Part shown: positions 8,070 through 16,861 of the stretch, in pieces | How positions within the stretch are numbered: position 1 is the first letter of the stretch | How the letters are laid out: each line of letters opens with the position of its first letter | Assembly (NCBI RefSeq): GCF_001368915.1 | Contig: NZ_CSTE01000003.1 | Span: 124,001 to 188,000, forward strand | DNA: 64,000 nucleotides | Source: Haloferax massiliensis | Lineage (GTDB): Archaea; Halobacteriota; Halobacteria; Halobacteriales; Haloferacaceae | Reading direction: 5' to 3' | Translations under genes and position numbers: made by a program | Notes under the pieces: model-generated | What the model saw: the letters and a program-made list of their open reading frames with translations, nothing else | Databases searched by the model: none | Told to the model about the DNA's origin: nothing

Positions 8070-9104
8070 ATGCAGCACGACGATATCCAGCACGACGACG
8101 TTCAGTTCCACAACGTCAGGGCGCTCCAGCGGGTCAGACCACACGAGGGGCTTCGACTGCTCCGCGTCCCGGAGGCCGTCAGGAGCGGCCTGAACACCGG
8201 CGCGCAGACGCGGATGTGTCACCCGGCGGGGACCGAGATTCGGTTCGTCCCCGAGGGGACGGTTCGAATCACGCTCTCCTCCGAGGAGCGAAACAGCCTC
8301 GTTCGACCGTTCTGGGGGGACTTTCAGGCGAGCGGCGAGGAGTTCACGCTCGGCCCGGAGCCGACGACGGTCGAACTGTCCCTCCCGGAGTCGCTTACCG
8401 ACCTCGACCCGGAGGCGACCGGCGAGATGCGCTATGCGCCCGACGTGTGTCGACTCGTCTTCCCCGGCGACCACCGCGGCGGCCACATCTACTATCACGA
8501 CGTCGAGGGCGCGCGACGGCCGCCGACCGCCGACGAGGTGCCGAGCCTCCGATACCTCGCGTACGGAACGTCGATTACCGAGGGCGAGGCCCCGTCGGCG
8601 GAGATGCTCACGTACGTCAACCAGACGGCTCTCCGACTGGGCGCGGACCCGATAAACCTCGGCTCCTGCGGGACCGCCTACTGCGACCCCGCGATGGCCG
8701 ACCACATCGCCGCCCGCGACGACTGGGACGTGGCGACGCTCTCGCTTTCGGTGAACATGGTCGGTCGATTCTCGCCCGACGAGTTCCGCGAGCGGGCCGC
8801 TGACATGGTCGAAACCGTCGCCGCGGCGAACCCGACGAAACCCGTCGCCTGCATCACGCTGTTCCCGCACGTGCGCGAGTATCAACGCGACCACGAGGAG
8901 GCGACGCTCTCCGAGACGTTCCGCCAACACCTCCGCGACGTGGTCGCCGAGTGCGGCTACGACAACGTCCACCTCGTGGAGGGGCCGGACCTCCTGCCGA
9001 CCGCCAGCGGGATGACGACCGACCTCGTCCACCCCGGCGACGACGCGATGATTCGCGTCGGCGAACGCCTCGCTCGTGAGCTCGAATCTCTCATGGACGA
9101 TTAA
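8070..9104 (+). CDS. SGNH/GDSL-family esterase-like hydrolase
   Basis: 344 residues from the ATG at 8070 (9 codons inside the longest frame; a GATAAG element fits this start). The N-terminal half, about residues 1-155, looks like a beta-rich accessory domain. The C-terminal half carries SGNH blocks: nucleophile Ser168 in YGTSITEG, block-II Gly198 in NLGSCGTAY, and the Asp-x-x-His pair in TTDLVHPGDD near residue 320. Such two-domain enzymes are carbohydrate esterases in several bacteria, and rhamnogalacturonan acetylesterases belong to this superfamily. No signal peptide is seen, so it should act in the cytoplasm. A deacetylating role on imported oligosaccharides is inference. Confidence 0.82.
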   Translation: MQHDDIQHDDVQFHNVRALQRVRPHEGLRLLRVPEAVRSGLNTGAQTRMCHPAGTEIRFVPEGTVRITLSSEERNSLVRPFWGDFQASGEEFTLGPEPTTVELSLPESLTDLDPEATGEMRYAPDVCRLVFPGDHRGGHIYYHDVEGARRPPTADEVPSLRYLAYGTSITEGEAPSAEMLTYVNQTALRLGADPINLGSCGTAYCDPAMADHIAARDDWDVATLSLSVNMVGRFSPDEFRERAADMVETVAAANPTKPVACITLFPHVREYQRDHEEATLSETFRQHLRDVVAECGYDNVHLVEGPDLLPTASGMTTDLVHPGDDAMIRVGERLARELESLMDD

Positions 9105-9202
9105 CCGGAATACGCGCGATTCAGGCGCTCTCGTGCTCGAATTACCCGAACGAAATCTCCGCGAGCGTAACACCGAAGAACCCCCCTGTTCGATGGAAGG
9201 GT

Positions 9203-10111
9203 ATGACCGTCGCCGCAAATCTGGGCTACATGCTCGGGGTGCTCTGCCTCGGGGCGCTAGCGAAGCGTCTCGGCGTCCTCGACAGCGGCCGCCGCGACAA
9301 GCTCACGTTCTTCGCGTTCGCCTTCGCGCTCCCCGCGCTCGTGTTCACCTCGACGTACGACCAGCCGATTCGCGAGGTCATCGAACCGACGCTCCTCCTG
9401 GGTTTCTGGCTCGTCCTCTTCACCATGCTGTTCGTCGGCTGGGTCGTCCACCGCCGGGTGTCGCCGGACTCGGCCCGCAGCGTCGCCATCGTCCAGTCGT
9501 ACTACTCGAACCTCGGCTTCCTCGGCCTCCCGCTCGTCAAGTCGACGTTCGGCTCGCTGGCGTCGGCGAAGGCGGCCGTCATCCTCGGCGTCGGCGCGCT
9601 CACGCACGTCCCGCTCACCATCACCGTCCTCGTCCTCGTCAACGGCGCTGACGTATCGTTCAGAGAGGAGTTCGTCGGCGTGCTCAAGACGCCGGTCATC
9701 CCGGCGCTCGTGTTGGGGCTCGCCTTCTCCGGGCTCGGCCTCGGCGTCCCCGGCGTCCTCCTGACGGGTCTCAACGCGCTCTCCTCGCTCGCGCTCCCCG
9801 TCGCGCTGCTCTCTATCGGCGCGTCGCTCACCGTCTCCACCGAGTCGTTCGACTTCCGCACCGTCGGCGCCGTCGTCGGGAGCAAGGTCGTCCTGATGCC
9901 GCTTCTCGCCTTCGCCGTGTTCTCGACGTTCGCGACGAGTTGGTCGACGGTCCAAGCCGGCGTGACGATGCTCGCGACGCCGACCGCCGTCTCGTCGTTC
10001 GTCTACGCGAACGAACTCGGCGGCGACGCCGACCTCGCGTCGATGAACGTGTTCGCCACGACCGCCGTCTCGGTCGCGACGCTCTTCGTCGTTCTCCAGT
10101 TCCTGCTCTGA
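9203..10111 (+). CDS. AEC-family (auxin efflux carrier type) transporter
   Basis: A 302-residue integral membrane protein with about ten hydrophobic segments in two five-helix halves. The first is MTVAANLGYMLGVLCLGALA; later ones include LVLGLAFSGLGLGVPGVLL and VALLSIGASLTV. The family moves organic anions such as malate, malonate or auxin. It lies 98 bases after the esterase and before the aldehyde dehydrogenase on the same strand. In this setting it could move an organic acid made or used by the pathway, such as lactate or a dicarboxylate; the ligand cannot be read from the sequence. Confidence 0.88.
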   Translation: MTVAANLGYMLGVLCLGALAKRLGVLDSGRRDKLTFFAFAFALPALVFTSTYDQPIREVIEPTLLLGFWLVLFTMLFVGWVVHRRVSPDSARSVAIVQSYYSNLGFLGLPLVKSTFGSLASAKAAVILGVGALTHVPLTITVLVLVNGADVSFREEFVGVLKTPVIPALVLGLAFSGLGLGVPGVLLTGLNALSSLALPVALLSIGASLTVSTESFDFRTVGAVVGSKVVLMPLLAFAVFSTFATSWSTVQAGVTMLATPTAVSSFVYANELGGDADLASMNVFATTAVSVATLFVVLQFLL

Positions 10112-10248
10112 GTCGGCGGCTCGTCGCTCTTTCTTCGAATGGTCCAAATTCGCGTGCCCCACGCCCGGTGTCGCTCACGAGCGCGGGCCGGCCACCGGCG
10201 TTCGGCATGAGAAGCTTACTTAGTGATGGGTGTGCATGGCTAGGTCGA

Positions 10249-11700
10249 ATGTCGAGAACCTACGGTAACTTCATCGACGGCGAATGGACCGACTCCCAGT
10301 CGGGAGAGACGTTCGAAGTGACGAACCCCGCGGCGGCCGGCGAAGTCGTCAGCGTCCACCCCGCGTCCACCGAGGCGGACGTCGAGGCGGCGCTCGACGC
10401 GGCCGTCGCCGCGCAGGACGAGTGGGCGTCGACGCCCGGCCCGTCCCGCGGCGCGATTCTCCGCGAGGCAGGTAACAACCTCGAAGCGCGGAAGGACGAG
10501 GCGACCGAGGTGCTCGTCCGCGAGGAGGGCAAGACGCGCTCCGAGGCGGGCGGCGAGGTACAGCGCGCAATCGACATCTTCCACTACTACGGCGCGAAGG
10601 CGCGGGACGTCGGCGGCACCGTCAAGTCGGCGAGCGCCCCCGGAAAGGACCTCTACACGAAGCACGAACCCCTCGGGACGGTCGCGCTCATCACGCCGTG
10701 GAACTACCCCATCGCCATCCCGGTGTGGAAGCTCGCCCCGGCGCTCGCCGCCGGCAACACCGCGGTCCTCAAGCCGGCGTCAGAGGCACCGGGCGTCGTC
10801 GCTATCGTCCTCGAATGCCTCGACGACGCGGGCCTGCCGGCCGGCGTGGCGAACACAATCACCGGGTCCGGGAGCGAGGTCGGCGGCCCGCTCATCGAGA
10901 GCGAGCGCATCGACGGCGTCTCCTTCACCGGGAGCACCGCCGTGGGGACGATGGTCGCCGAGACGGCCGCGGTCGACCTCAAGCGCGTCCAGTGTGAGAT
11001 GGGCGGCAAGAACCCGACCGTCGTGATGCCCAGCGCGGACATCGAAGACGCCGCCGAGACCGTCGGCGTCGGCGCGTTCGGCACGACCGGCCAGTCGTGT
11101 ACGGCCACCTCGCGCGCCATCGTCCACGAAGACGTCTACGACGAGTTCGTTGCGGCCGTCTCGGACTACGCCGAGTCGCTCGTCGTCGGCGACGGCCTCG
11201 ACGACCCCGACGTGGGCCCGCACGTCTCCGAGAGCGAACTCTCTTCGACGCTCGAATACATCGACATCGGCTCCGCCGAGGGCGCGACGCTCGAAGCCGG
11301 CGGGAGCAGGCTCTTCGGCGACGACTACGACGACGGCTACTTCGTCGAGCCGACGGTGTTCTCCGGCGTCGAAAACGACGCTCGCATCGCCCAAGAGGAG
11401 ATTTTCGGCCCCGTGCTCGCGGTCGTCAAAGCCGACTCGTTCGAGGACGCGCTCGCCCTCGCCAACGACGTCGACTACGGCCTGTCTGCCAGCATCGTCA
11501 CGCAGGACCTCAGCGAGGGCAAACGCTTCGTCAACGAGGTCGAAGCGGGCGTCGCGAAAATCAACGAGAAGACGACCGGCCTCGAACTCCACGTCCCCTT
11601 CGGCGGCTACAAGGACTCGTCGACCAACACGTACCGCGAGCAGGGCGACGCCGGACTCGACTTCTTCTCGTCGGTGAAGACCATCTACGAGAACTACTGA
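10249..11700 (+). CDS. Aldehyde dehydrogenase, 2-oxoglutarate-semialdehyde type
   Basis: 483 residues from the ATG at 10249. The long upstream extension of the frame overlaps the transporter gene and is not family sequence. Catalytic and cofactor residues are all present: Asn152 (TPWNYP), Lys175 (LKPASEAPG), Glu250 (CEMGGKNP) and nucleophile Cys284 (GTTGQSCTATSR). The sequence resembles the haloarchaeal 2,5-dioxopentanoate (2-oxoglutarate semialdehyde) dehydrogenases of non-phosphorylated pentose and uronate degradation, which yield 2-oxoglutarate. The position between a DHDPS-family gene and a pectin-oligosaccharide hydrolase fits that role. The IclR gene converges on its 3' end. Confidence 0.9.
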   Translation: MSRTYGNFIDGEWTDSQSGETFEVTNPAAAGEVVSVHPASTEADVEAALDAAVAAQDEWASTPGPSRGAILREAGNNLEARKDEATEVLVREEGKTRSEAGGEVQRAIDIFHYYGAKARDVGGTVKSASAPGKDLYTKHEPLGTVALITPWNYPIAIPVWKLAPALAAGNTAVLKPASEAPGVVAIVLECLDDAGLPAGVANTITGSGSEVGGPLIESERIDGVSFTGSTAVGTMVAETAAVDLKRVQCEMGGKNPTVVMPSADIEDAAETVGVGAFGTTGQSCTATSRAIVHEDVYDEFVAAVSDYAESLVVGDGLDDPDVGPHVSESELSSTLEYIDIGSAEGATLEAGGSRLFGDDYDDGYFVEPTVFSGVENDARIAQEEIFGPVLAVVKADSFEDALALANDVDYGLSASIVTQDLSEGKRFVNEVEAGVAKINEKTTGLELHVPFGGYKDSSTNTYREQGDAGLDFFSSVKTIYENY

Positions 11701-11719
11701 GCCGCGGGCCCCCGCGCGC

Positions 11720-12493
11720 TCAGGAAAACTTCGTGTTCAGTTCGATGACGTTCGCGGCGCTCCGGACGTAGTCCGCGAGTTCGCCGTGCAGGCGGTCTTC
11801 GGTGAACCGACTCGACGGACCGGTGATGCTTATCGCGCCGAGGATGGTCTCGTCGTTCTTGACGGGCGCGGAGACACAGCGCAGACCGTTGATGTTCTCC
11901 TCGTCGTCGATGCCGTAGCCCTGCTCGCGGATGGTTTCGAGTTCCTCGAACAGTTCTTCGGGGCTGGTGATGGTGTTCGCCGTCTTCGGCTCGTACTCCA
12001 TCTCCGCCGCAATCTCCTCGATGCGCTCGGCGGGCAGATACGCGAGAATCGTCTTGCCGAGCGACGTGGAGTACATCGGCTGTTGGGTCCCCACCCGGGA
12101 GAGCGTCTCGACGGCGTGGTCTCCCTGGGCCTTGTGGAGGTACGAGACCATCCCGTACTCCTCGACGCCGAACTGGACGATTTCGCCCGTCTCATCGGCC
12201 AGCGAGTCGACCTCCTTCTGGACGATGTCGAAGTTCCCTATCTGGTCGCGGACGTGCGAGGCGACGTCGAGAAACCGCAGTCCGAGCCGGTAGCCGTCGC
12301 CCTCGCGCACGATGATACGCCGCTCTTCGAGCGTTCGGAGGTGGCTGTGGACGGTGCTCTTGGAGTGACCGAGCTCGTCGGCGATTCTCGTCACGCCGAT
12401 ACCCGCCTCCTCCTGTAGGAGGTCGATGATGTTGAACGCTATCTGGACCGAGCGGATGGTTCGGCCGGGGCGTTTGTTCGGTTGGGGGCTCAT
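11720..12493 (-). CDS. IclR-family transcriptional regulator
   Basis: 257 residues from the ATG at 12493. An N-terminal winged helix (IRSVQIAFNIIDLLQEEAG; HTH in GVTRIADELGHSKSTVHSHL) is followed by the IclR effector-binding domain (for example LGKTILAYLPAERIEEI, INGLRCVSAPVKND, ISITGPSSRF). It is divergent from the GH88/GH105 gene. The promoter has a TATATAT box 25-31 bases upstream of the ATG and a 15-bp palindrome directly against it, consistent with autoregulation. It probably senses a uronate- or rhamnogalacturonan-derived metabolite, judged from its neighbours only. Confidence 0.92.
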   Translation of the reverse strand: MSPQPNKRPGRTIRSVQIAFNIIDLLQEEAGIGVTRIADELGHSKSTVHSHLRTLEERRIIVREGDGYRLGLRFLDVASHVRDQIGNFDIVQKEVDSLADETGEIVQFGVEEYGMVSYLHKAQGDHAVETLSRVGTQQPMYSTSLGKTILAYLPAERIEEIAAEMEYEPKTANTITSPEELFEELETIREQGYGIDDEENINGLRCVSAPVKNDETILGAISITGPSSRFTEDRLHGELADYVRSAANVIELNTKFS

Positions 12494-12517
12494 GGTGTGA
12501 CAGTCGGACCAAAGCCG

Positions 12518-12543
12518 TATATATCTGTTCCCGCTTGGGGAAC
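12518..12543 (-). promoter_or_regulatory. IclR-gene promoter: TATA box plus abutting palindrome
   Basis: TATATAT at 12518-12524 is centred 28 bases before the ATG at 12493, the spacing of a leaderless archaeal transcript. Immediately upstream, over the TFB-recognition position, lies the inverted repeat GTTCCC-GCTTG-GGGAAC (12527-12543). A near-identical core is found at 7954-7968. A protein bound here would block TFB/TBP loading. Confidence 0.55.
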
Positions 12544-12665
12544 GCCCCGTTTTGGCGACCGAGCACCCCCGAGGCGTCCCGGCCGGCCGAGTGGCGCACA
12601 CGGCCGCCGACCCGCGGCGGCGCGCGGGCATGGGATACATTTTTCATCCTCGGACGTATTCGTGT

Positions 12666-12678
12666 GGGTACCGTACCC
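12666..12678. promoter_or_regulatory. Inverted repeat GGGTAC-C-GTACCC before the GH88/GH105 start
   Basis: A perfect 6-1-6 inverted repeat ending one base before the ATG at 12679. An A/T-rich stretch (ATACATTTTTCAT, about 12633-12645) lies upstream and may be the core promoter. The repeat would then overlap the transcription start and could act as an operator or an RNA hairpin. Confidence 0.35.
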
Positions 12679-13746
12679 ATGCCAGCAGACGAGCTTACAC
12701 CAGTCCAGCGCGCCGCCTCGTATCTCCGGTCTTTGGACATCGACGGTCAGTCGTGGATCACCGGCGTCGCCATCAACGGCCTGCTCGCCGAGGGCGGAGA
12801 CGAGTCGGTCGAGCGCGCGAAACGCCTCGTCGATACCGCGGTGGCGACCCAGAACGACGCCGGGCAGTTGAGCTACGGGCCGAGCTACCCGATAGAGGTG
12901 TTCAGCCACGGCCGCGAGTACGAGGCGAGCTGGGAGCTGACCGTCAAGAAGTGCATGAACACGAACAACAGCACCGCCATCGGTCACGGCGTCCTCGACT
13001 TCTACGACCGGACGGGCGAGGACCGCTACCTCGACGCGGCCGAGCGCGCCTACGAGTCGCTTCTGTCCTTCGAGCGGACCGAGGACGGCGGCATCCCCCA
13101 CCACGACCCCGAACTCGCGGGCATCAAGTCGCTGTGGATAGACTCCGTCTACATGATGTGTCCGTTCCTCGCCCGCTACGGCGAGGCCGCGGGCGACGCC
13201 GACGCCTTCGACGAGGCGGTCGACCAGATTCTGATTCACGCCGCGCACCTCCGCGACGGCCACACGGGGCTGTTCCGACACATCTGGGTCGAACAGCCGA
13301 ACCACTACCCGCAGGGCGCGTTCTGGGCGCGCGGCAACGGCTGGGCCGCCGCCGCGTCGGCCGACGTGCTCGAACGGCTCCCCGAGGACCACCCGAAGCG
13401 CGACGACCTCCTCGACCTGTTCCGGTCGCACTGCGAGGCGCTGCTCCCGCTCCAAGACGGCAGCGGCTTCTGGCACAACCTCGTCGACGACCCGCACACG
13501 CCGCTGGAGTCGTCGGGGACGCTCATGTTCGCCTACGCCTTCGCCCGCGGCATCGACCTCGGTATCCTCGACGAGGAGACCTACCGCCAACCCGCCGAAG
13601 ACGGACTCGCGGCCGTCTCCCGCGTCGTCGGCGACGAGGGCGCGGTCAACCGCGTCGCCGGGCCGCCGGGCGGTCCCGAAGCACCCCTGACGGACACGCC
13701 TTACGGGCAGGGCTGGTTCCTGATGGCCGCGGCCGCGCTCGACTGA
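12679..13746 (+). CDS. Glycoside hydrolase GH88/GH105, unsaturated uronyl hydrolase
   Basis: 355 residues from the ATG at 12679, an (alpha/alpha)6-barrel enzyme without a signal peptide, so cytoplasmic. Family hallmarks are the catalytic-Asp region SLWIDSVYMMCPFLARYG (Asp155) and FWARGNGWAAAA (residues 215-226). GH105/GH88 enzymes remove the 4,5-unsaturated uronic acid left at the non-reducing end by polysaccharide lyases. The YteR/YesR type cleaves unsaturated galacturonyl-rhamnose from rhamnogalacturonan I. Finding this next to uronate and rhamnose catabolic genes supports that substrate. About 100 bases separate it from the following oxidoreductase gene. Confidence 0.9.
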   Translation: MPADELTPVQRAASYLRSLDIDGQSWITGVAINGLLAEGGDESVERAKRLVDTAVATQNDAGQLSYGPSYPIEVFSHGREYEASWELTVKKCMNTNNSTAIGHGVLDFYDRTGEDRYLDAAERAYESLLSFERTEDGGIPHHDPELAGIKSLWIDSVYMMCPFLARYGEAAGDADAFDEAVDQILIHAAHLRDGHTGLFRHIWVEQPNHYPQGAFWARGNGWAAAASADVLERLPEDHPKRDDLLDLFRSHCEALLPLQDGSGFWHNLVDDPHTPLESSGTLMFAYAFARGIDLGILDEETYRQPAEDGLAAVSRVVGDEGAVNRVAGPPGGPEAPLTDTPYGQGWFLMAAAALD

Positions 13747-13847
13747 GACCTTCGACCTCGGCGTCCTTCTCGACTCGTTCCGAGCCGGCACCACAGTTAT
13801 GCGCCCCGGCGCACAGTGACGAACGAACGCGAGCGACAGAAGACACT

Positions 13848-14945
13848 ATGACCTACCACGCAGGCATCATCGGCACGGGCGGCATCGCAGGGATGGGCAT
13901 CCTCGGCATGCACGACGAGGAAGCCATCGGCAGAGAGAAAATCGACGCGAGCCACGCGGGCGGCTACGCCGCGACCGACGACGTCGAACTCGTCGCCGTC
14001 GCCGACGTGGACGAGTCGAAACTGGACACCTTCGGCGAGGCGTGGGATATCCCAGCGGACCGCCGGTACGTCGGCCACGAGGCGATGCTCGAAGCCGAGG
14101 ACCTCGACGCCGTGTCGGTCTGCACGCCGTCGTTCCTCCACCGCGACCACGTCGTCGACGCCGCGCGCTCCGCCGCCGGCCCCTCGGTCATCTGGTGCGA
14201 GAAGCCCATCGCGTCGTCCGTCAGCGACGCCGAGGAGATGGTCGCCGTCTGCGACGAGACCGACACGGAACTCGTCATCAACCACTCGTTCCGGTTCACG
14301 GACAAGCTTCGTCGACTCCGCGACCTCGTCCGCGAGGAGGGCATCCTCGGCGACGTGAAGTCCGTGAGCGCGCAGTACCGCATGGAACTCATGCGGAACT
14401 CCACGCACGTCCTCGACACGCTCGTCTACCTCCTCGACGCGCGGGCGTCGCGGGTGAGCGGGCACATCACCGGCGAGAACGAGGCGCTCGACGCGCTGGA
14501 CGCCACGGAGTCGGTCGTCGATGCCGGCGGCGGCGGGCACGTCGTCATGGACGACGGCACGTTCGTCACCGTGGACTGCACGATCCCGCGCGACGTCTCC
14601 TCGATGACGCTGAGTTTCATCGGCACCGAGGGCAAACTCTACATGAACAACGACGACGGCGAGTGGCGCTACTGGTCGCTCGAAGACGGCGAGCACGTCG
14701 AGCGACCGCTCCCCGGCATCGAGGGCGCGTGGACGTGGGAGGACGACTACGAGGGGTCGTTCGCCAACGCGGCGGCCCACGTGCAGGACCTTCTCGACGG
14801 GCAGGTGGAGAACTACTCGCCCGGCGGCGCGGCCACTCGCTCGCTCGAAATCATCGTCGGGTTCTACCTCTCGCACTACACCGACTCGACGGTCGATGTC
14901 CCGCTTCCGGGGCCGCTCCGCGAGGTGCCTATCACGTCGTGGTAG
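13848..14945 (+). CDS. Gfo/Idh/MocA-family oxidoreductase
   Basis: 365 residues from the ATG at 13848. The N-terminal Rossmann motif is GIIGTGGIAGMG (residues 6-17) and the family catalytic-Lys signature EKPIA lies in WCEKPIASS near residue 120. The C-terminal alpha/beta domain includes the LVINHSFRF and VQDLLDG segments. These enzymes oxidise or reduce sugars and their derivatives with NAD(P). As the last gene before a 540-base gap, it may act on a sugar released by the GH88/GH105 enzyme or on 4-deoxy-5-keto-uronate; the substrate is unknown. Confidence 0.87.
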   Translation: MTYHAGIIGTGGIAGMGILGMHDEEAIGREKIDASHAGGYAATDDVELVAVADVDESKLDTFGEAWDIPADRRYVGHEAMLEAEDLDAVSVCTPSFLHRDHVVDAARSAAGPSVIWCEKPIASSVSDAEEMVAVCDETDTELVINHSFRFTDKLRRLRDLVREEGILGDVKSVSAQYRMELMRNSTHVLDTLVYLLDARASRVSGHITGENEALDALDATESVVDAGGGGHVVMDDGTFVTVDCTIPRDVSSMTLSFIGTEGKLYMNNDDGEWRYWSLEDGEHVERPLPGIEGAWTWEDDYEGSFANAAAHVQDLLDGQVENYSPGGAATRSLEIIVGFYLSHYTDSTVDVPLPGPLREVPITSW

Positions 14946-15488
14946 TCCGCGGGCGGTCGGTTCGTCGCTCATGACGGAAAGCCATCCGGCATGGCCGGAC
15001 GCTCGCTCACCGTCGGCGTTCACCGATAACGTTCCGAATATACGTGACTGACGCGCTGTCGGCACGGAGTAGCGCCGTTTCGTGACGCGTGCCCGCGGTC
15101 GCCTACGGCGTCACCGATTCGAGCCCGACCGCCGAGCGATTCCTTCGAGAATCCGGTCGGAATCACGTCCGAATTACATTTCTATGGGCGTAATGATTCG
15201 TGGGCGTACGACCCGCATTGACGGCGGGAGTGCGCAACTAGCCCTGCGTTCTCGCCTCGACGGACGACCGCAACTGGTCGGTTCCGTCCCGAACGAACTT
15301 CCGATATCGCCGGACGGCCATCCGGCAGAGCCGGAGATTCGAGACATTCGGAGAATCGCCCCGACATTCGGGTTAAAGTGGCAAAAGACGGGGACCTACG
15401 GGGATTGATTCGATACTGATGGTGTTGATAAATTCGGTCGGCACGGCGTTTCGTCCGCCATGTCCGGACAATCCTCGTTTTTCGGGCG
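14946..15488. other. Gene-free stretch between two catabolic blocks
   Basis: About 540 bases with only shadow-like frames. A/T-rich patches occur near 15170-15200 and 15410-15435, and a perfect palindrome TGTCCGGACA lies near 15459. No promoter for a flanking gene is expected here, since the left gene ends and the right gene (minus strand) also ends into it, so this is a convergent intergenic region of unknown content. Confidence 0.5.
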
Positions 15489-15791
15489 TCAGACCATCCG
15501 GTAGACTTCGTCCATCCAACTGTCGTCGGTCTCGACGGTGATACCGCTCATGACCTCCGCCCAGTCGGCCTGCGCCTCGCTGTTGTCCATCACTTCTTGG
15601 ATGGCCTCGGGGTCGTCGACTTCCATGAAGCCGAAGACGTGGCCGTTCTTCTCGAAGACGCTGTAGGTCCGCAGGCCGGCGTCAGAGTCCAAGTAGGCCG
15701 ATTCGAGCGCCTCGGGGACGTTCTCGTGTTTCGTTCGGTACTCCTCTCGCTTGCCGTCTTCTATCTCCAGGTGGAACGCGATTCGCGCCAT
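15489..15791 (-). CDS. L-rhamnose mutarotase family protein
   Basis: A 100-residue ferredoxin-like-fold protein, cytoplasmic. The start MARIAFHLEIEDGKREEY and the motif YRTKHENV, with the conserved catalytic His22 and nearby Tyr18, match the RhaM/RhaU mutarotases. These interconvert alpha and beta anomers of L-rhamnose (and related L-fucose-type sugars). It is divergent from the lactonase-like amidohydrolase, with a 79-base shared promoter region. It is the clearest single marker that this block handles a 6-deoxyhexose. Confidence 0.87.
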   Translation of the reverse strand: MARIAFHLEIEDGKREEYRTKHENVPEALESAYLDSDAGLRTYSVFEKNGHVFGFMEVDDPEAIQEVMDNSEAQADWAEVMSGITVETDDSWMDEVYRMV

Positions 15792-15870
15792 ACGGCCTCC
15801 GATTCGGCGGCACCCGTCTTAGCTTTTCGGCGGGTAAGATTTAGTACGGGGACGCCCGTCGTCGATTGTA

Positions 15871-16740
15871 ATGATAGATTCTCACACCCACGCGTGGGGT
15901 GCCGCGAGTCCGGACCACCCGTGGACCAACGGCCCCATCTTGGACCTCGTGGACAGCTTCGACGTACACACCGTCTACACCGCCGACCGCTTGCTCGCCG
16001 ACATGGACCGAAACGGCGTGGACGAGGCCGTCGTCGTGGGCTATCCCATCTGCGACTGGACGGACAACTGGTACACCCGCCGGGTCGCCGCCGAGCACGA
16101 CCGACTCCACGGCGTCGTGATGCTCGACCCCTTCGCCGACGACGCCGTCGAGCGCCTCGACCGATGCATGGAGACCGACGGCGTCCTCGGCTTCCGACTG
16201 GGCGCGGCCTGCCCGTACGACCGGATGTGGGAGACGTTCGACCCGAGCGTGACGTGGCTCAGAGAGAGCGTCGAGGAGACCGCCTTCTGGGAGGCCGCGG
16301 TCGAACACGACGCCACGGTCCAGATTCTCTGCGACCACGGGCAACTCGACCAGGCGCTCGAACTCGTCGAGACGTACCCCGAACTCACCTACCTGTTCGA
16401 CCACTTCGCCCACGCGGGCCCGGACACGCCCACCGACGAGGGGACGTTCGGCCGCTTTGCCGACCTCGCGGAACACGACTCGGTCGCGGTGAAGGTCTCG
16501 GAGATCGTCCACATGTCCGACTCGGCGTTCCCCTATGCCGACATGCACGACCACGTCCGGTGGCTCCTCGACACCTTCGGGCGCGAGCGGGTCGTCTGGG
16601 GTTCCGACTATCCGAACGTCAGCGACGTGGCCAGCTACGCGGAGGCGTGCAACTGGCTCAAGCAGGTCGACTCGCTGTCGGCGGCCGACCGGTCGTGGCT
16701 GACCGGGAAGTCGTTCCGGCGGCACGTCGACCTCGGGTGA
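15871..16740 (+). CDS. Amidohydrolase family 2, probable sugar lactonase
   Basis: A 289-residue TIM-barrel metal hydrolase (PF04909 type). The metal motif His5-x-His7 is in DSHTHAWG, a central His lies in CDHGQLD and DHFAHAG, and the terminal Asp is in WGSDYPNV near residue 251. Members hydrolyse L-rhamnono-, L-fucono- and related aldonolactones as well as decarboxylating aromatic acids. Between a rhamnose mutarotase and a sugar importer, a lactonase opening the product of the sugar dehydrogenase is the best guess. The start has a TTTAG element about 28 bases upstream. Confidence 0.85.
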   Translation: MIDSHTHAWGAASPDHPWTNGPILDLVDSFDVHTVYTADRLLADMDRNGVDEAVVVGYPICDWTDNWYTRRVAAEHDRLHGVVMLDPFADDAVERLDRCMETDGVLGFRLGAACPYDRMWETFDPSVTWLRESVEETAFWEAAVEHDATVQILCDHGQLDQALELVETYPELTYLFDHFAHAGPDTPTDEGTFGRFADLAEHDSVAVKVSEIVHMSDSAFPYADMHDHVRWLLDTFGRERVVWGSDYPNVSDVASYAEACNWLKQVDSLSAADRSWLTGKSFRRHVDLG

Positions 16741-16819
16741 GCGTGACGGTCGCTCAAGCGCGCTCGCTCGGCTGCGTCATTCGCCACCCGTCGAGCCGTG
16801 ACACGCGATTCTCACCGAC

Positions 16820-16843
16820 ATATTTATTATAATGAACTATAGT
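16820..16843 (+). promoter_or_regulatory. Promoter of the CUT1 sugar importer operon
   Basis: A strongly A/T-rich TATATTTATTATAATG-like stretch at 16820-16834 lies about 30-35 bases before the ATG at 16862. It is followed by an 8-bp palindrome ACTATAGT at 16836-16843. This is the only plausible core promoter before the binding-protein gene and probably drives the two permease genes too. Confidence 0.5.
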
Positions 16844-16861
16844 GGTTTGTAATGGCACATC

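Noticed and set aside
12552..14945. A 797-codon plus-strand frame
   Set aside because: The first part overlaps the GH88/GH105 gene and is Arg/Pro-rich shadow; the real oxidoreductase starts at the ATG at 13848.
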